A stretch of 64,000 bases of DNA from an uncultured SAR86 cluster bacterium (GTDB lineage: Bacteria; Pseudomonadota; Gammaproteobacteria; Magnimaribacterales; AG-339-G14): assembly GCA_902561325.1 (NCBI GenBank), contig CACEOL010000002.1, forward strand, positions 159,196 through 223,195, written 5' to 3'. Shown piece after piece: positions 28,162 through 37,426 of this stretch. The notes beneath the pieces are model-generated. The model was not told where the DNA came from, did no database searches, and saw only the letters and a list, made by a program, of their open reading frames with translations. Every line of letters starts with the position of its first letter. Position 1 is the first letter of the stretch. The position numbers and the translations under genes were made by a program.

Positions 28162-28849
28162 GTATTCAGAAATATTATTTCGACCTGTATTCAAAGAAAA
28201 TCCCATTGCTTTGCAAATGCTCGGTATTTGTTCCGCATTGGCAGTAACCAGCAAGCTTTATCCAACTTTAATAATGTGCGTAGCTTTGACAGTTACTGTC
28301 AGCTTATCCAATTTCTTTATTTCTATGATAAGAAATATAACTCCATCAAATATAAGAATTATCGTACAAATGACAATTATTTCTTCCTTAGTAATACTTG
28401 TTGATCAGGCTTTGAAAGCTTATGACTACGAAACAAGTAAAACTTTATCTGTATTTGTAGGTTTAATAATTACCAATTGTATTGTCATGGGAAGAGCTGA
28501 AGCCTTTGCAATGCAAAATCCTCCAGGAGTTTCTTTTCTTGACGGATTTGGTAATGGATTGGGTTATAGTGTGATTTTAATAATTCTTGGCACAATCAGA
28601 GAATTATTTGGTACTGGAACCATTTTAGAGTATGAAATCTTTCCTCTGGTGCAAAACGGAGGTTGGTATGTGCCTAATAACTTTTTTCTTCTACCTCCTG
28701 TTTCTTTCATATTAATTGGTTTAATTATATGGGCCTTAAGAGCATGGCAAAAAGATCAAATAGAAGAACCAGAATTTAGAATGTCTCAGAATTCTCCTGA
28801 AATTGTGCCAAACCCACCACCAACTCCTTCTTCAAAGGCGTCATCATGA
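28154..28849 (+). CDS. nqrD: Na+-translocating NADH:quinone reductase subunit D
   Basis: A 231-residue membrane protein with six helices, homologous to NqrE and RnfE. It shows [19 protein letters not shown] and the half-helix motif [18 protein letters not shown], which holds the cysteine that with NqrE ligates an intramembrane 2Fe-2S cluster. A Pro/Ser-rich tail of about 30 residues extends past the last helix. It overlaps nqrC by 8 nt and nqrE by 4 nt. Confidence 0.95.
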   Translation: MSKYSEILFRPVFKENPIALQMLGICSALAVTSKLYPTLIMCVALTVTVSLSNFFISMIRNITPSNIRIIVQMTIISSLVILVDQALKAYDYETSKTLSVFVGLIITNCIVMGRAEAFAMQNPPGVSFLDGFGNGLGYSVILIILGTIRELFGTGTILEYEIFPLVQNGGWYVPNNFFLLPPVSFILIGLIIWALRAWQKDQIEEPEFRMSQNSPEIVPNPPPTPSSKASS

Positions 28850-29457
28850 TAGAAAATTATTTAAATATTTTTATCAATGCTATTTTTATAGAAAACCTTG
28901 CTTTGTCTGTTTTTTTAGGAATGTGTACTTTTATTGCTATTTCAAAAAAAATTGAAGCTGCAATTGGCTTAGGTATAGCTGTAATCGTAGTATTGGCAAT
29001 CACTGTACCCATCAATAACTTAATCTATAACTACATTTTAAGAGATGGAGCGCTTGCTTGGGCAGGCCTTTCTGATGTTGATTTAAGCTTTGTAGGATTA
29101 ATCAGTTATATTGGCGTGATTGCTGCTTGCGTTCAAATATTAGAAATGTTTTTAGATAAATACGTTCCTGTCCTTTATAACGCTTTGGGTATATTTTTAC
29201 CCCTCATCACAGTTAATTGTGCAATTCTAGGAGCGTCGCTTTTTATGGTAGAAAAAGATTTGTATTTTGGAGAAAGTGTTGCATATGGTCTAGGTGCAGG
29301 AGTAGGTTGGGCGTTAGCAATCACAATACTTGCAGGAATAAGAGAAAAATTAAAATATAGCGACATGCCAGAAGGTCTTCAAGGACTAGGTTCTACTTTT
29401 ATAATTGTTGGTTTGATGAGCTTTGGATTTATGTCATTTGGAGGCATCATTCTGTAA
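28846..29457 (+). CDS. nqrE: Na+-translocating NADH:quinone reductase subunit E
   Basis: A 203-residue membrane protein with six helices, the pseudo-symmetric partner of NqrD. It carries [20 protein letters not shown] and the inverted half-helix motif [16 protein letters not shown], with the cysteines of the intramembrane iron-sulfur centre. The stop and the nqrF start share one base (TAATG), so translation is probably coupled. Confidence 0.96.
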   Translation: MIENYLNIFINAIFIENLALSVFLGMCTFIAISKKIEAAIGLGIAVIVVLAITVPINNLIYNYILRDGALAWAGLSDVDLSFVGLISYIGVIAACVQILEMFLDKYVPVLYNALGIFLPLITVNCAILGASLFMVEKDLYFGESVAYGLGAGVGWALAITILAGIREKLKYSDMPEGLQGLGSTFIIVGLMSFGFMSFGGIIL

Positions 29458-30683
29458 TGATTACTGAGATAGTTTTAGGTATTTTATCTTTTACAGTTAT
29501 TGTAAACATAATGGTTGCCATCATCCTTTTGGCAAGATCTCAATTGGTCTCTACGGGTGATGTAACCATTGAAATCAATGACGATCCAACTCAAAAAATT
29601 ACTGTTCCTGCCGGAGGTAAACTTTTACAAACTTTGGCAGAAAATAATCTTTTTCTATCTTCAGCATGTGGTGGGGGCGGCACATGTGCTCAGTGTCGTT
29701 GCCAAGTTTTCGATGGAGGTGGCTCAATTTTATCTACCGAAGAAAGTCATTTTAATAATAAAGAAAAGAAAGATTTCTGGCGTCTCTCTTGTCAGGTTCC
29801 TGTTAAAAGTGATATGAAAATTACCATTCCGGAAGAAGTATTTGGTGTAAAAAAATGGGAAACAACAGTCAGATCAAATGATAATGTTGCTACTTTCATC
29901 AAAGAGTTAGTATTAGAACTTCCTGAAGGTGAAGATGTTGGATTTGAAGCAGGTGGGTATGTACAAATGGAAATTCCACCTTATCAAGCTGACTACAAAG
30001 ATTTTTATATTCAAGAAGAATACAAATCCGATTGGGATAGATTTGAAGTATTCAATAACGTCTCTACAGTAAAAGAAGAAGTCATAAGAGCTTACTCAAT
30101 GGCAAATTATCCTGAAGAAAAAGGTATTATGAAATTCAACATCAGAATTGCTTCACCGCCACCAGGTATGTCAGTTGCTCCTGGAGAGGCTTCATCTTAT
30201 TTATTTAATTTAAAAGCGGGGGACAAACTTACCATTTTTGGTCCTTTTGGAGAATTTAAAGCCAAAAAAACCGACGCTGAAATGGTATTCATTGGAGGAG
30301 GGGCCGGTATGGCGCCAATGAGGTCTCATATCTTTGATCAACTTTTAAGAATTAATTCTTCAAGAAAAATAAGTTTTTGGTATGGAGCAAGAAGTTTGAA
30401 AGAAATGTTTTATGTTGAAGAATTCGATAAGTTATCAAATGACTTTGAAAATTTTTCTTGGCATGCGGCCTTATCTGATCCTTTGCCTGAAGATAACTGG
30501 GATGGTCTAACAGGTTTTATAAGTCATGTTCTGTATGACGAGTACCTGCAACATCATCCTTCACCAGAAGATTGCGAATATTATCTTTGTGGTCCTCCTA
30601 TGATGATGTCAGCAGCATTTAAAATGCTTGATAGTCTAGGTGTTGAACCAGAAAATATAATGTTCGATGATTTTGGTAGCTAA
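29457..30683 (+). CDS. nqrF: Na+-translocating NADH:quinone reductase subunit F
   Basis: A 408-residue NADH-oxidising subunit. An N-terminal membrane helix is followed by a 2Fe-2S ferredoxin domain with C71, C77, C80 and C112, then the FAD-binding RAYSMANYP motif and the NADH-binding [12 protein letters not shown] and YLCGPPMM motifs. It takes hydride from NADH and starts the electron path through NqrB and NqrC to ubiquinone. It overlaps apbE by 17 nt. Confidence 0.96.
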   Translation: MITEIVLGILSFTVIVNIMVAIILLARSQLVSTGDVTIEINDDPTQKITVPAGGKLLQTLAENNLFLSSACGGGGTCAQCRCQVFDGGGSILSTEESHFNNKEKKDFWRLSCQVPVKSDMKITIPEEVFGVKKWETTVRSNDNVATFIKELVLELPEGEDVGFEAGGYVQMEIPPYQADYKDFYIQEEYKSDWDRFEVFNNVSTVKEEVIRAYSMANYPEEKGIMKFNIRIASPPPGMSVAPGEASSYLFNLKAGDKLTIFGPFGEFKAKKTDAEMVFIGGGAGMAPMRSHIFDQLLRINSSRKISFWYGARSLKEMFYVEEFDKLSNDFENFSWHAALSDPLPEDNWDGLTGFISHVLYDEYLQHHPSPEDCEYYLCGPPMMMSAAFKMLDSLGVEPENIMFDDFGS

Positions 30684-31512
30684 TTTTTTTAAAAAATCTC
30701 TATTATTTTTTCTTTTCTTTTTAGGAGCTTGTTCCAGTAACAATGAGATTCTTTCTATATCCGGTCAAGCTTTTGGAACGTTTTACGATATAAAGTTTGA
30801 AGAATCCCAACACAACATTAAAGAAGTGAATGATGAAATAAATAATATTTTTACTTCGGTCAATCAATGTTGTTCAACATACAAAAGTGATTCTTTGGTT
30901 TCATTTAAAAGAGATAATAAAAACACTGACTTATTTAATGAGGAAGTTAAAAATTATTTTCAAGAGGTTGTAAAAATTTCAGTTAAGGCTAATAAAACTG
31001 TCGAAGGATTTATATTATTTGATAATTACGACTACTTTAATGCGGTTGCAAAAGGTTATGCAGTCGACATCGTTTCTTCTAAATTAAAACAATTAAATAT
31101 TGAAAATTTTTTTATAAATATTGGTGGTGAAATTAGAGTAGAAGGAATGAAAAATAAAAATTTTTGGAAAATTGGTATTGAAAATCCCTTGTCTAATCAG
31201 CAAGGCATATATAAGCCTTTTAAAATTAAACAAAGCCTCTCAATTGCTACCTCAGGTAATTACAGAAACCCTGGGCATATTGTTGGAATTGGAGGAAATA
31301 AAATTGATCAAGATGTACTTTCTATTTCTGTGATGGATAAAAAATCAACTGCCTATGCTGATGCTATTGCAACTGGTTTATTTGCTCTAGGAAAAGTTGA
31401 TTTAATTAAAAACAACATTAAAGATAATAGCATTCCCGCATTGCTTATCTTCAAAGGAAATGAAAAGTTACAATCTTTTGAGTCAAAACAATGGAAGGAA
31501 TTGTTACAATAG
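30667..31512 (+). CDS. apbE: FAD:protein FMN transferase ApbE
   Basis: A 281-residue lipoprotein (lipobox LGAC, Cys near residue 21) that attaches FMN to threonine residues of NqrB and NqrC in the periplasm. Motifs are [12 protein letters not shown] near the N terminus, [19 protein letters not shown] and the Mg-binding [12 protein letters not shown]. The family is often longer (about 330 residues), so this is a compact version. The ATG at 30667 overlaps the end of nqrF by 17 nt; a TTG six bases later would also give a full signal peptide. Confidence 0.9.
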   Translation: MILVANFFKKSLLFFLFFLGACSSNNEILSISGQAFGTFYDIKFEESQHNIKEVNDEINNIFTSVNQCCSTYKSDSLVSFKRDNKNTDLFNEEVKNYFQEVVKISVKANKTVEGFILFDNYDYFNAVAKGYAVDIVSSKLKQLNIENFFINIGGEIRVEGMKNKNFWKIGIENPLSNQQGIYKPFKIKQSLSIATSGNYRNPGHIVGIGGNKIDQDVLSISVMDKKSTAYADAIATGLFALGKVDLIKNNIKDNSIPALLIFKGNEKLQSFESKQWKELLQ

Positions 31513-31516
31513 TCAA

Positions 31517-31675
31517 ATGATTACAGCCTTATTAGCCATATTTATTATCATTCTTTCAATAGCAGGAATGTCGATAGGACTTATTCTTAAAAATAAACCC
31601 CTCCAACCAAGTTGTGGAGGAATTTATTTAGAAAAAGGTGATACTTGTAAGGTATGTGGTAAAACAGTTGATTAA
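31517..31675 (+). CDS. nqrM: Na+-NQR maturation protein NqrM
   Basis: A 52-residue protein: one N-terminal membrane helix (about residues 3-25), then a short Cys-containing tail PSCGGIYLEKGDTCKVCGK. NqrM is needed to place the iron centre between NqrD and NqrE, and this position after apbE is canonical. The start is the ATG 4 nt after the apbE stop; a longer frame from 31460 lies inside apbE and is not needed. I see only three Cys (33, 44, 47) where the usual proteins have four or more. Its stop overlaps the end of the convergent isocitrate lyase gene by 4 nt. Confidence 0.82.
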   Translation: MITALLAIFIIILSIAGMSIGLILKNKPLQPSCGGIYLEKGDTCKVCGKTVD

Positions 31676-33276
31676 AACTGATTCATTGTATTGTCTTCAC
31701 CACCAGCTTTTAGCGCATTATCTCCAGAGAAATATTCTTTGTGAGTATCCCCAACAGTTGAACCAGCTAAGTCTTGATGTTTAACAGAAGACATATCACG
31801 TCTGATTTCTTGTCTTTGAATTTCTTTGACATAAGCCAACATACCTAAATCCCCAAAGTATCCTTCAGATAGAACTGACGTACCCAGAGCAGTTTCATGA
31901 TACGTAGGTAGAGTGATTAAATGATGGAAGATTCCTGCCTCTCTTGAAGCATCTTTTTGGAAATTTTGGATGTATTTGTCAGCTTCAATTGCAAGCTCTG
32001 AATCATCAAATTTTTCATCCATCAAACCTTTTGGTTCCTTTGCGGGATCTGGATAAATTGAAACATCTTTTCCGGCTTCAACCCATTCTTGATAAACCTG
32101 TTCTCTAAAAGATAAAGTCCAATTAAAAGATGGGGAGTTGTTGTAAACAAGTTTTGCTTGTGGTTGTTTTTCTCTAATAGCAGAAACCATTTCTGCAATT
32201 TGTTGAACATTAGGCTTTTCAGTTTCAATCCATAAAAGATCAGCACCATTTTCAAGACTGGTTATACAATCAAGTACTACTCGATCAAATCCAGTATCTT
32301 TTTTAAATTGATAGAGACCGTTTGGAAGTCTTACCGGTTGAACTAGCTTTCCTCCTTGGTGAATTGTTACATCATTATCTTCTAATTCACTCAAATCATT
32401 TATTTCATGAGATTCAAGAAAACTGTTGTATTGATCTGCAAGATCTCCAGGTTCATTTGAAACTGGAACTTTTTGAGTTAAGCCCGCACCTAAGGAATCA
32501 GTTCTAGCTACAATGATTCCATTTTTTATACCTAGTTCTAAGAAAGCATATCTAACAGCATTAACCTTAGATAAAAAGTCTTCATGTGGAACGGTTACTT
32601 TTCCGTCTTGATGACCGCATTGTTTTTCGTCTGATACTTGGTTTTCAATTTGTATGGCACAAGCACCAGCTTGAATCATCTTTTTTGCAAGTAGGTAAGT
32701 AGCTTCTTCATTACCAAATCCAGCATCAATATCAGCGATGATAGGAACAACGTGAGTTTCAAAATTATCAATTTTCTTAATAATGTCATCAGTTTTATTT
32801 CCTGCTGCTTCTGCTTCATCTAATTCATTAAACAGATGTTGTAGCTGGACAGAATCAGCTCTTTTTAGAAAGGTATAAATCTCTTTTATTAAGTTAGGAA
32901 CTGCAGTTTTTTCATGCATGCTCTGATCAGGAAGAGGGCCGAATTCTGATCTTAAGGCAGCAATCATCCAACCACTTAAATAAACATATCTCTTAGAAGT
33001 TGTTGTGTGTGAACGTTTGATCTCCATCATCATTTGTTGAGCTGTAAAACCATGCCAACAGCCTAATGACTGAGTGTAAACACTGGAGTCTTTATCATAA
33101 TCAGCCATATCTGCATGCATGATGTCAGCTGTGTATTGAGCAATATCTAAACCAGTATGAAATCTATTTTGCAATCTCATTCTTGCAGCGGATACAGGAT
33201 TGATATTTTTATAAATATTAGGACTTTGGTTTTTTAAGTCTTCATATTCTTTAACAGTTTTTTTGTAATCAAACAT
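31672..33276 (-). CDS. aceA: Isocitrate lyase
   Basis: A 534-residue glyoxylate-shunt enzyme that cleaves isocitrate to glyoxylate and succinate. Catalytic C220 lies in KQCGHQDGKVTVPHEDF; Mg-binding DIDAGFGN and substrate loop YNNSPSFNW are present. The KQCGH variant and length match the Pseudomonas-type long ICL, not the 434-residue E. coli form. I use the ATG at 33276 because an AAGGGG ribosome site precedes it; a frame extension up to 33330 would run into purB. The glyoxylate partner, malate synthase, is not in the window. Confidence 0.94.
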   Translation of the reverse strand: MFDYKKTVKEYEDLKNQSPNIYKNINPVSAARMRLQNRFHTGLDIAQYTADIMHADMADYDKDSSVYTQSLGCWHGFTAQQMMMEIKRSHTTTSKRYVYLSGWMIAALRSEFGPLPDQSMHEKTAVPNLIKEIYTFLKRADSVQLQHLFNELDEAEAAGNKTDDIIKKIDNFETHVVPIIADIDAGFGNEEATYLLAKKMIQAGACAIQIENQVSDEKQCGHQDGKVTVPHEDFLSKVNAVRYAFLELGIKNGIIVARTDSLGAGLTQKVPVSNEPGDLADQYNSFLESHEINDLSELEDNDVTIHQGGKLVQPVRLPNGLYQFKKDTGFDRVVLDCITSLENGADLLWIETEKPNVQQIAEMVSAIREKQPQAKLVYNNSPSFNWTLSFREQVYQEWVEAGKDVSIYPDPAKEPKGLMDEKFDDSELAIEADKYIQNFQKDASREAGIFHHLITLPTYHETALGTSVLSEGYFGDLGMLAYVKEIQRQEIRRDMSSVKHQDLAGSTVGDTHKEYFSGDNALKAGGEDNTMNQF

Positions 33277-33286
33277 ATTGTGCCCC

Positions 33287-34660
33287 TTAGGATTTAAAAG
33301 AAGATTTAGCCAATTTATCTGCCAGTCCAATATATTTTTTTGGAGTAAGGCTTAAAAGAAGTTCCTTATCTGCTTTATTTATTTTTAAGTCGTCAATTAT
33401 CTTTATGTAGGAATGATAATCAAGCTTTTTTCCACGTGAAATGGATTTAATTTTTGTATAACTATCCTCAACACCATTTTTTCTAAGTATGGTTTGAATA
33501 GCTTCAGTTAAAATTTCCCAACTGTTATCTAGGTCTCTGAGGATTAACTCTTTATTAGGCTCTATTTTAGCAATGCCTTTTTTCAAAGAATTGAGACTGA
33601 TAATAATATAAGCAAATAACGAGCCAATATTTCTTAAGACAGTTGAATCAGATAAATCTCTTTGCAATCTAGATATTTGGATTTTATTTTTCAAGGCAAT
33701 AATTAAGCCATTAGCAATGGATAAATTCCCTTCAGCATTTTCAAAATCTATAGGATTAACTTTATGCGGCATAGTAGATGAGCCAACTTCTCCTGCTTTC
33801 AAATCTTGCTTTAAGTAATTTTTTGAGATTAAAAGCCAAATATCTTGGGCAAAATCAATCAATACATTATTCAGATTATGTGTATTTGCTAATTGAAATG
33901 CCATGGCATCTTTGAGTTCAATTTGCGTTGAATGACTAGAAAAATCTAGACCTAAAGAATTTACGAATTTTTTAGATAAAGTCTCCCAATTTACTTTCTT
34001 TTCTGCAACAACATGAGCATTGTAATTTCCTGAGGCTCCATTAAATTTTCCTTTTTGTTTAATTGTTTTAATAAGGTCTAAATGGAATTTAATTCGATAA
34101 CTATAATTAGAAAATTCCTTACCAAGAGTTGTAGGAGAAGCAGGTTGTCCATGAGTAAAAGCTAGCATTGAGAGTTTTGAGTATTTCTTTGCTAGAGAAT
34201 TTAGTTTTTTTTGTAATAAATTAACTTCTGGTGAAAATTCAGTGTCTATAAATCTTTGCAACATCAAAGAGTAAGAGAGATTATTTATGTCTTCAGAAGT
34301 ACAACAAAAATGTACAAATTCACAAAGTTTACTGAGTTTTAATTTTTTTAATTTTTCAACAATAAAAAGTTCTACTGCTTTGACATCGTGATTGGTTTTC
34401 TTTTCAATTTTCTTAATTTGCCTAGCATCTTGGATAGAAAACTCTTTAAAAATATTAATTATTTTTTTTTGCTGACTGTTTGAAACTTCAGGAATAAATT
34501 TTAGAGATTTATTATTTGATATCAGCAGAAGCCATTCAATTTCGACTTCTACTCTAGTTTTAATCAAAGCAAATTCACTAAAATAGTTTGCGAGAGATTT
34601 TGTTTGAGACTCGTATCTCCCATCGATGGGAGTTACAGAAAGCAGATTATCGTTGGGCAT
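33287..34660 (-). CDS. purB: Adenylosuccinate lyase (PurB)
   Basis: A 457-residue member of the fumarase/aspartase superfamily that acts twice in AMP synthesis (SAICAR and adenylosuccinate cleavage). The signature loop GSSTMPHKVNPIDFENAEGN carries the catalytic Ser; HDVKAVE and SEDINNLSYSLML match the other active-site regions. It begins with PNDNLLSVTPIDGRY, typical of gammaproteobacterial PurB. It follows mnmA by 18 nt with no hflD gene between, unlike E. coli and Pseudomonas. Confidence 0.95.
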   Translation of the reverse strand: MPNDNLLSVTPIDGRYESQTKSLANYFSEFALIKTRVEVEIEWLLLISNNKSLKFIPEVSNSQQKKIINIFKEFSIQDARQIKKIEKKTNHDVKAVELFIVEKLKKLKLSKLCEFVHFCCTSEDINNLSYSLMLQRFIDTEFSPEVNLLQKKLNSLAKKYSKLSMLAFTHGQPASPTTLGKEFSNYSYRIKFHLDLIKTIKQKGKFNGASGNYNAHVVAEKKVNWETLSKKFVNSLGLDFSSHSTQIELKDAMAFQLANTHNLNNVLIDFAQDIWLLISKNYLKQDLKAGEVGSSTMPHKVNPIDFENAEGNLSIANGLIIALKNKIQISRLQRDLSDSTVLRNIGSLFAYIIISLNSLKKGIAKIEPNKELILRDLDNSWEILTEAIQTILRKNGVEDSYTKIKSISRGKKLDYHSYIKIIDDLKINKADKELLLSLTPKKYIGLADKLAKSSFKS

Positions 34661-34677
34661 TAATTTTCAAAAGAGGA

Positions 34678-35736
34678 TTATATATCTATCTCGCCTCCAC
34701 CTAAACAAATTTCGTCATCATAAAATACAATAAATTGTCCTGGAGTTACTGCTCTTTGCGGTTCTTTAAAAAAAACTTTAGCTTTATTTCCTTGAATATC
34801 GATTTCGCAGTCCTGATCTTTTTGACGATATCTAATTTTTGCCGAAACTTTATTTGAAGATGGTTGTTTTAACCAATTTATATTTGATACCGAAAGTTTT
34901 TGTTTGAAGAGCAAAGGGTGATCATTTTCTTGAACAACTATTAATTTATTATTTGAAAAATCTTTTTGAGCAACGTACCAAGCTTTTTCTGACCTATTCT
35001 TCATTCCTCCAATCCCAAGACCTTGTCTTTGGCCAATGGTATAAAAATACAAACCCCTGTGTTCTCCAATAACCTCATCATTTTCATCAACAATTTCTCC
35101 ATAATCTTCTGGAAGGTAATTTTTTAAGAATTCTGGAAAAGGTCTTTCGCCAATAAAACAAATCCCGGTACTATCTTTTTTATCGAAAGTAACCAATTTT
35201 TCCGTTTCAGCAATTTTTCTCACATCGGTTTTTAAAATATTTCCAAGAGGAAATTTAATATTTTTAAAAACATCTTTTTCAACCTGACTTAAAAAGTAAG
35301 TCTGATCTTTATTTTGATCATAGGATTTACATAAGAAATATTCTTTATCGATTACCTGAACCTTAGAATAGTGTCCTGTTGCTACAGCATCAAAGTCGTT
35401 TTTTTTAGCATAATCAGTAAACTCCTTAAATTTAATAAATTTATTACAATAAATATCAGGGTTAGGAGTTTTTCCATTATTTAATTCGTTAAGAAAATAA
35501 TTGAAGACTTTATCTCTGTATTGTTTTGCAAAATTCATTTGCACTAAATTTATACCTAATTTGTCAGCAACTTGTGCAGCATCTAAAAAATCTTCTTTGA
35601 CACTACAATATGGACTGCCATCATCATCTTCCCAATTTCTCATAAATCCGGCTGTAACATCGAACCCTTCTTGCTTTAATAGGAAAGCTGCAACTGAAGA
35701 ATCAACTCCACCCGATAAACCTACTAAGACTTTCAC
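34678..35736 (-). CDS. mnmA: tRNA-specific 2-thiouridylase MnmA
   Basis: A 352-residue enzyme that thiolates U34 of tRNA-Lys, -Glu and -Gln. The PP-loop is GLSGGVDSSVAA at the N terminus; catalytic Cys residues lie in PDIYCNKFIKF and STGICFIGERPF. The C-terminal beta-barrel with YFYTIGQRQGLGIGG is complete. It is divergent from icd, the conserved arrangement in gammaproteobacteria, with 62 nt between. Confidence 0.95.
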   Translation of the reverse strand: MKVLVGLSGGVDSSVAAFLLKQEGFDVTAGFMRNWEDDDGSPYCSVKEDFLDAAQVADKLGINLVQMNFAKQYRDKVFNYFLNELNNGKTPNPDIYCNKFIKFKEFTDYAKKNDFDAVATGHYSKVQVIDKEYFLCKSYDQNKDQTYFLSQVEKDVFKNIKFPLGNILKTDVRKIAETEKLVTFDKKDSTGICFIGERPFPEFLKNYLPEDYGEIVDENDEVIGEHRGLYFYTIGQRQGLGIGGMKNRSEKAWYVAQKDFSNNKLIVVQENDHPLLFKQKLSVSNINWLKQPSSNKVSAKIRYRQKDQDCEIDIQGNKAKVFFKEPQRAVTPGQFIVFYDDEICLGGGEIDI

Positions 35737-35762
35737 AATTTTTATAGATAAGTAAAAAATGC

Positions 35763-35768
35763 TATGAT
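35763..35768 (+). promoter_or_regulatory. Candidate icd promoter -10 with GC-rich discriminator
   Basis: TATGAT at 35763-35768 stands 30 nt before the icd start in the mnmA/icd gap, followed by ACCGCGC. A GC-rich stretch just after the -10 is unusual in this AT-rich DNA and is typical of promoters under growth-rate (ppGpp/DksA) control. The -35 is weak. Confidence 0.4.
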
Positions 35769-35798
35769 ACCGCGCTTCAAAGGACTTTAATAACTGTT

Positions 35799-37058
35799 AT
35801 GGCTTATAAACACATAGAAATTCCAGAGGATGGAGAACAAATTACTGTAAATGATTCAGGTGAATTAAATGTTCCTCCAAATCCAATAATTCCATTTATC
35901 GAAGGAGATGGCATTGGTACTGATGTTACTGCTGCGATGATCAAGGTAGTTGATAATGCGGTTAACCTTGCCTACAACGGAGAAAGAAAAATTGCCTGGA
36001 TGGAAATATTTTGTGGCGAAAAGTCTTTAGGCGTTTATGGTGAAAACGAATGGCTTCCAGAAGAAACCATCGATGCCTTGGAGAAATACGTTATAGGAAT
36101 AAAAGGGCCTTTGACGACTCCTATCGGAGGAGGTATTAGATCTTTAAATGTTCGATTGAGGCAAGTATTAGATTTGTATGTTTGTCAGAGGCCAATAAGA
36201 TACTTTGAAGGGGTGCCAAGTCCTGTTGTAATCCCCGAAACAACAGACATGATTGTCTTTCGAGAAAACTCTGAAGACATTTATGCTGGAATAGAATTTG
36301 AAGCAAATTCAGATGAAGCTACAAAACTGATTAATTTCCTCACTAAAGAAATGAATGTAAAAAACATACGATTCGAAGATGCGTGTGGCATTGGAATAAA
36401 ACCCATTTCAAAAGAGGGAACTGAAAGACACGTAAGAAAAGCTATCCAATATGCAATAGATAACGACCGCTCGTCGGTAACTATCGTTCATAAAGGGAAT
36501 ATCATGAAATATACCGAAGGTTCTTTCAAGGAATGGAGTTACTCTTTAGCAGCAAGAGAATTTGGTGCCACGTCTCTGGATGGTGGTGAGTGGATGAGTT
36601 TTAGAAATCCAGTTACAAAAAGATTAATTATTTTAAAAGACATCATCACAGATAATTTCCTTCAGCAAATTTTAATTCGTCCAGGAGACTATGACGTAAT
36701 TGCTACAATGAACCTAAATGGTGACTTCATCTCTGATGCTTTAGCTGCAAAAGTAGGAGGCTTGGGCCTAGCTCCCGGAGCAAATTTAGGTGACAAAGTT
36801 GCTCTATTCGAAGCTACGCATGGCACGGCTCCTAAGTATGCTGGCTTAGACAAAGTTAATCCAGCCTCTTTAATTTTATCTGCAGAAATGATGCTCAATC
36901 ACATCGGTTGGCACGAAGCTTCAGAAAATATTATTAAAGGTATAAGTTGGGCAATTAAGAATAAGTTAGTAACTTATGATTTAGAAAGATTGATGACAGG
37001 TGCAAAATTACTAAAATGTTCTGAATTCGCAGAACAAATTTGTAATGGAATGTCATAA
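35799..37058 (+). CDS. icd: Isocitrate dehydrogenase (NADP+)
   Basis: A 419-residue TCA-cycle enzyme of the E. coli Icd type. The substrate-binding RSLNVRLRQ motif has S115, the equivalent of S113, the AceK phosphorylation site. [24 protein letters not shown] and [11 protein letters not shown] are also present. The last motif is followed by the residues of the NADP-specific type. With isocitrate lyase 2.5 kb away it defines the isocitrate branch point. Start codon as in the family ([15 protein letters not shown]). Confidence 0.95.
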   Translation: MAYKHIEIPEDGEQITVNDSGELNVPPNPIIPFIEGDGIGTDVTAAMIKVVDNAVNLAYNGERKIAWMEIFCGEKSLGVYGENEWLPEETIDALEKYVIGIKGPLTTPIGGGIRSLNVRLRQVLDLYVCQRPIRYFEGVPSPVVIPETTDMIVFRENSEDIYAGIEFEANSDEATKLINFLTKEMNVKNIRFEDACGIGIKPISKEGTERHVRKAIQYAIDNDRSSVTIVHKGNIMKYTEGSFKEWSYSLAAREFGATSLDGGEWMSFRNPVTKRLIILKDIITDNFLQQILIRPGDYDVIATMNLNGDFISDALAAKVGGLGLAPGANLGDKVALFEATHGTAPKYAGLDKVNPASLILSAEMMLNHIGWHEASENIIKGISWAIKNKLVTYDLERLMTGAKLLKCSEFAEQICNGMS

Positions 37059-37075
37059 TAAATCTTTTTAAATGA

Positions 37076-37426
37076 ATGATAGATATCAAACTTAATAGTA
37101 AATCCGAAGACTTTGAATCCAATTCTTCTGCATTAGTAGAACTAGAAGAGCCTAAATTAAAAAAACCTTCTTTATATAGAGTTATTTTACTAAATGATGA
37201 TTACACTCCAATGGAATTTGTAATCTATGTCCTTCAAACATTCTTTAGCTATGATAAAGAAAAGGCTACTCAAATAATGCTAGCCGTGCACACCAAAGGA
37301 AAAGGCGTGTGTGGAATTTATACTAAAGAAGTAGCTGAAACTAAATCAAACCAAATAAATAATTTTGCTAAACAGAATGAACATCCATTAGTAAGTGACA
37401 TTGAACCAATAGACGAGGAAGACTAA
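37076..37426 (+). CDS. clpS: ClpAP adaptor ClpS
   Basis: A 116-residue adaptor that delivers N-end-rule substrates to ClpAP. Core motifs are [14 protein letters not shown], the helix with [31 protein letters not shown]. The N-terminal 25 residues are the flexible extension. The stop overlaps the clpA start by one base, and the icd-clpS-clpA-infA order is conserved in Pseudomonas. Confidence 0.95.
   Translation: MIDIKLNSKSEDFESNSSALVELEEPKLKKPSLYRVILLNDDYTPMEFVIYVLQTFFSYDKEKATQIMLAVHTKGKGVCGIYTKEVAETKSNQINNFAKQNEHPLVSDIEPIDEED

Noticed and set aside
31460..31516. Longer start for NqrM (71 residues)
   Set aside because: The extra 19 residues lie within apbE in another frame; the 52-residue form starts 4 nt after apbE and has the normal helix at the N terminus.
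33277..33330. Longer start for isocitrate lyase (552 residues)
   Set aside because: The extension would overlap purB; the ATG at 33276 has a clear AAGGGG ribosome site and fits family length.
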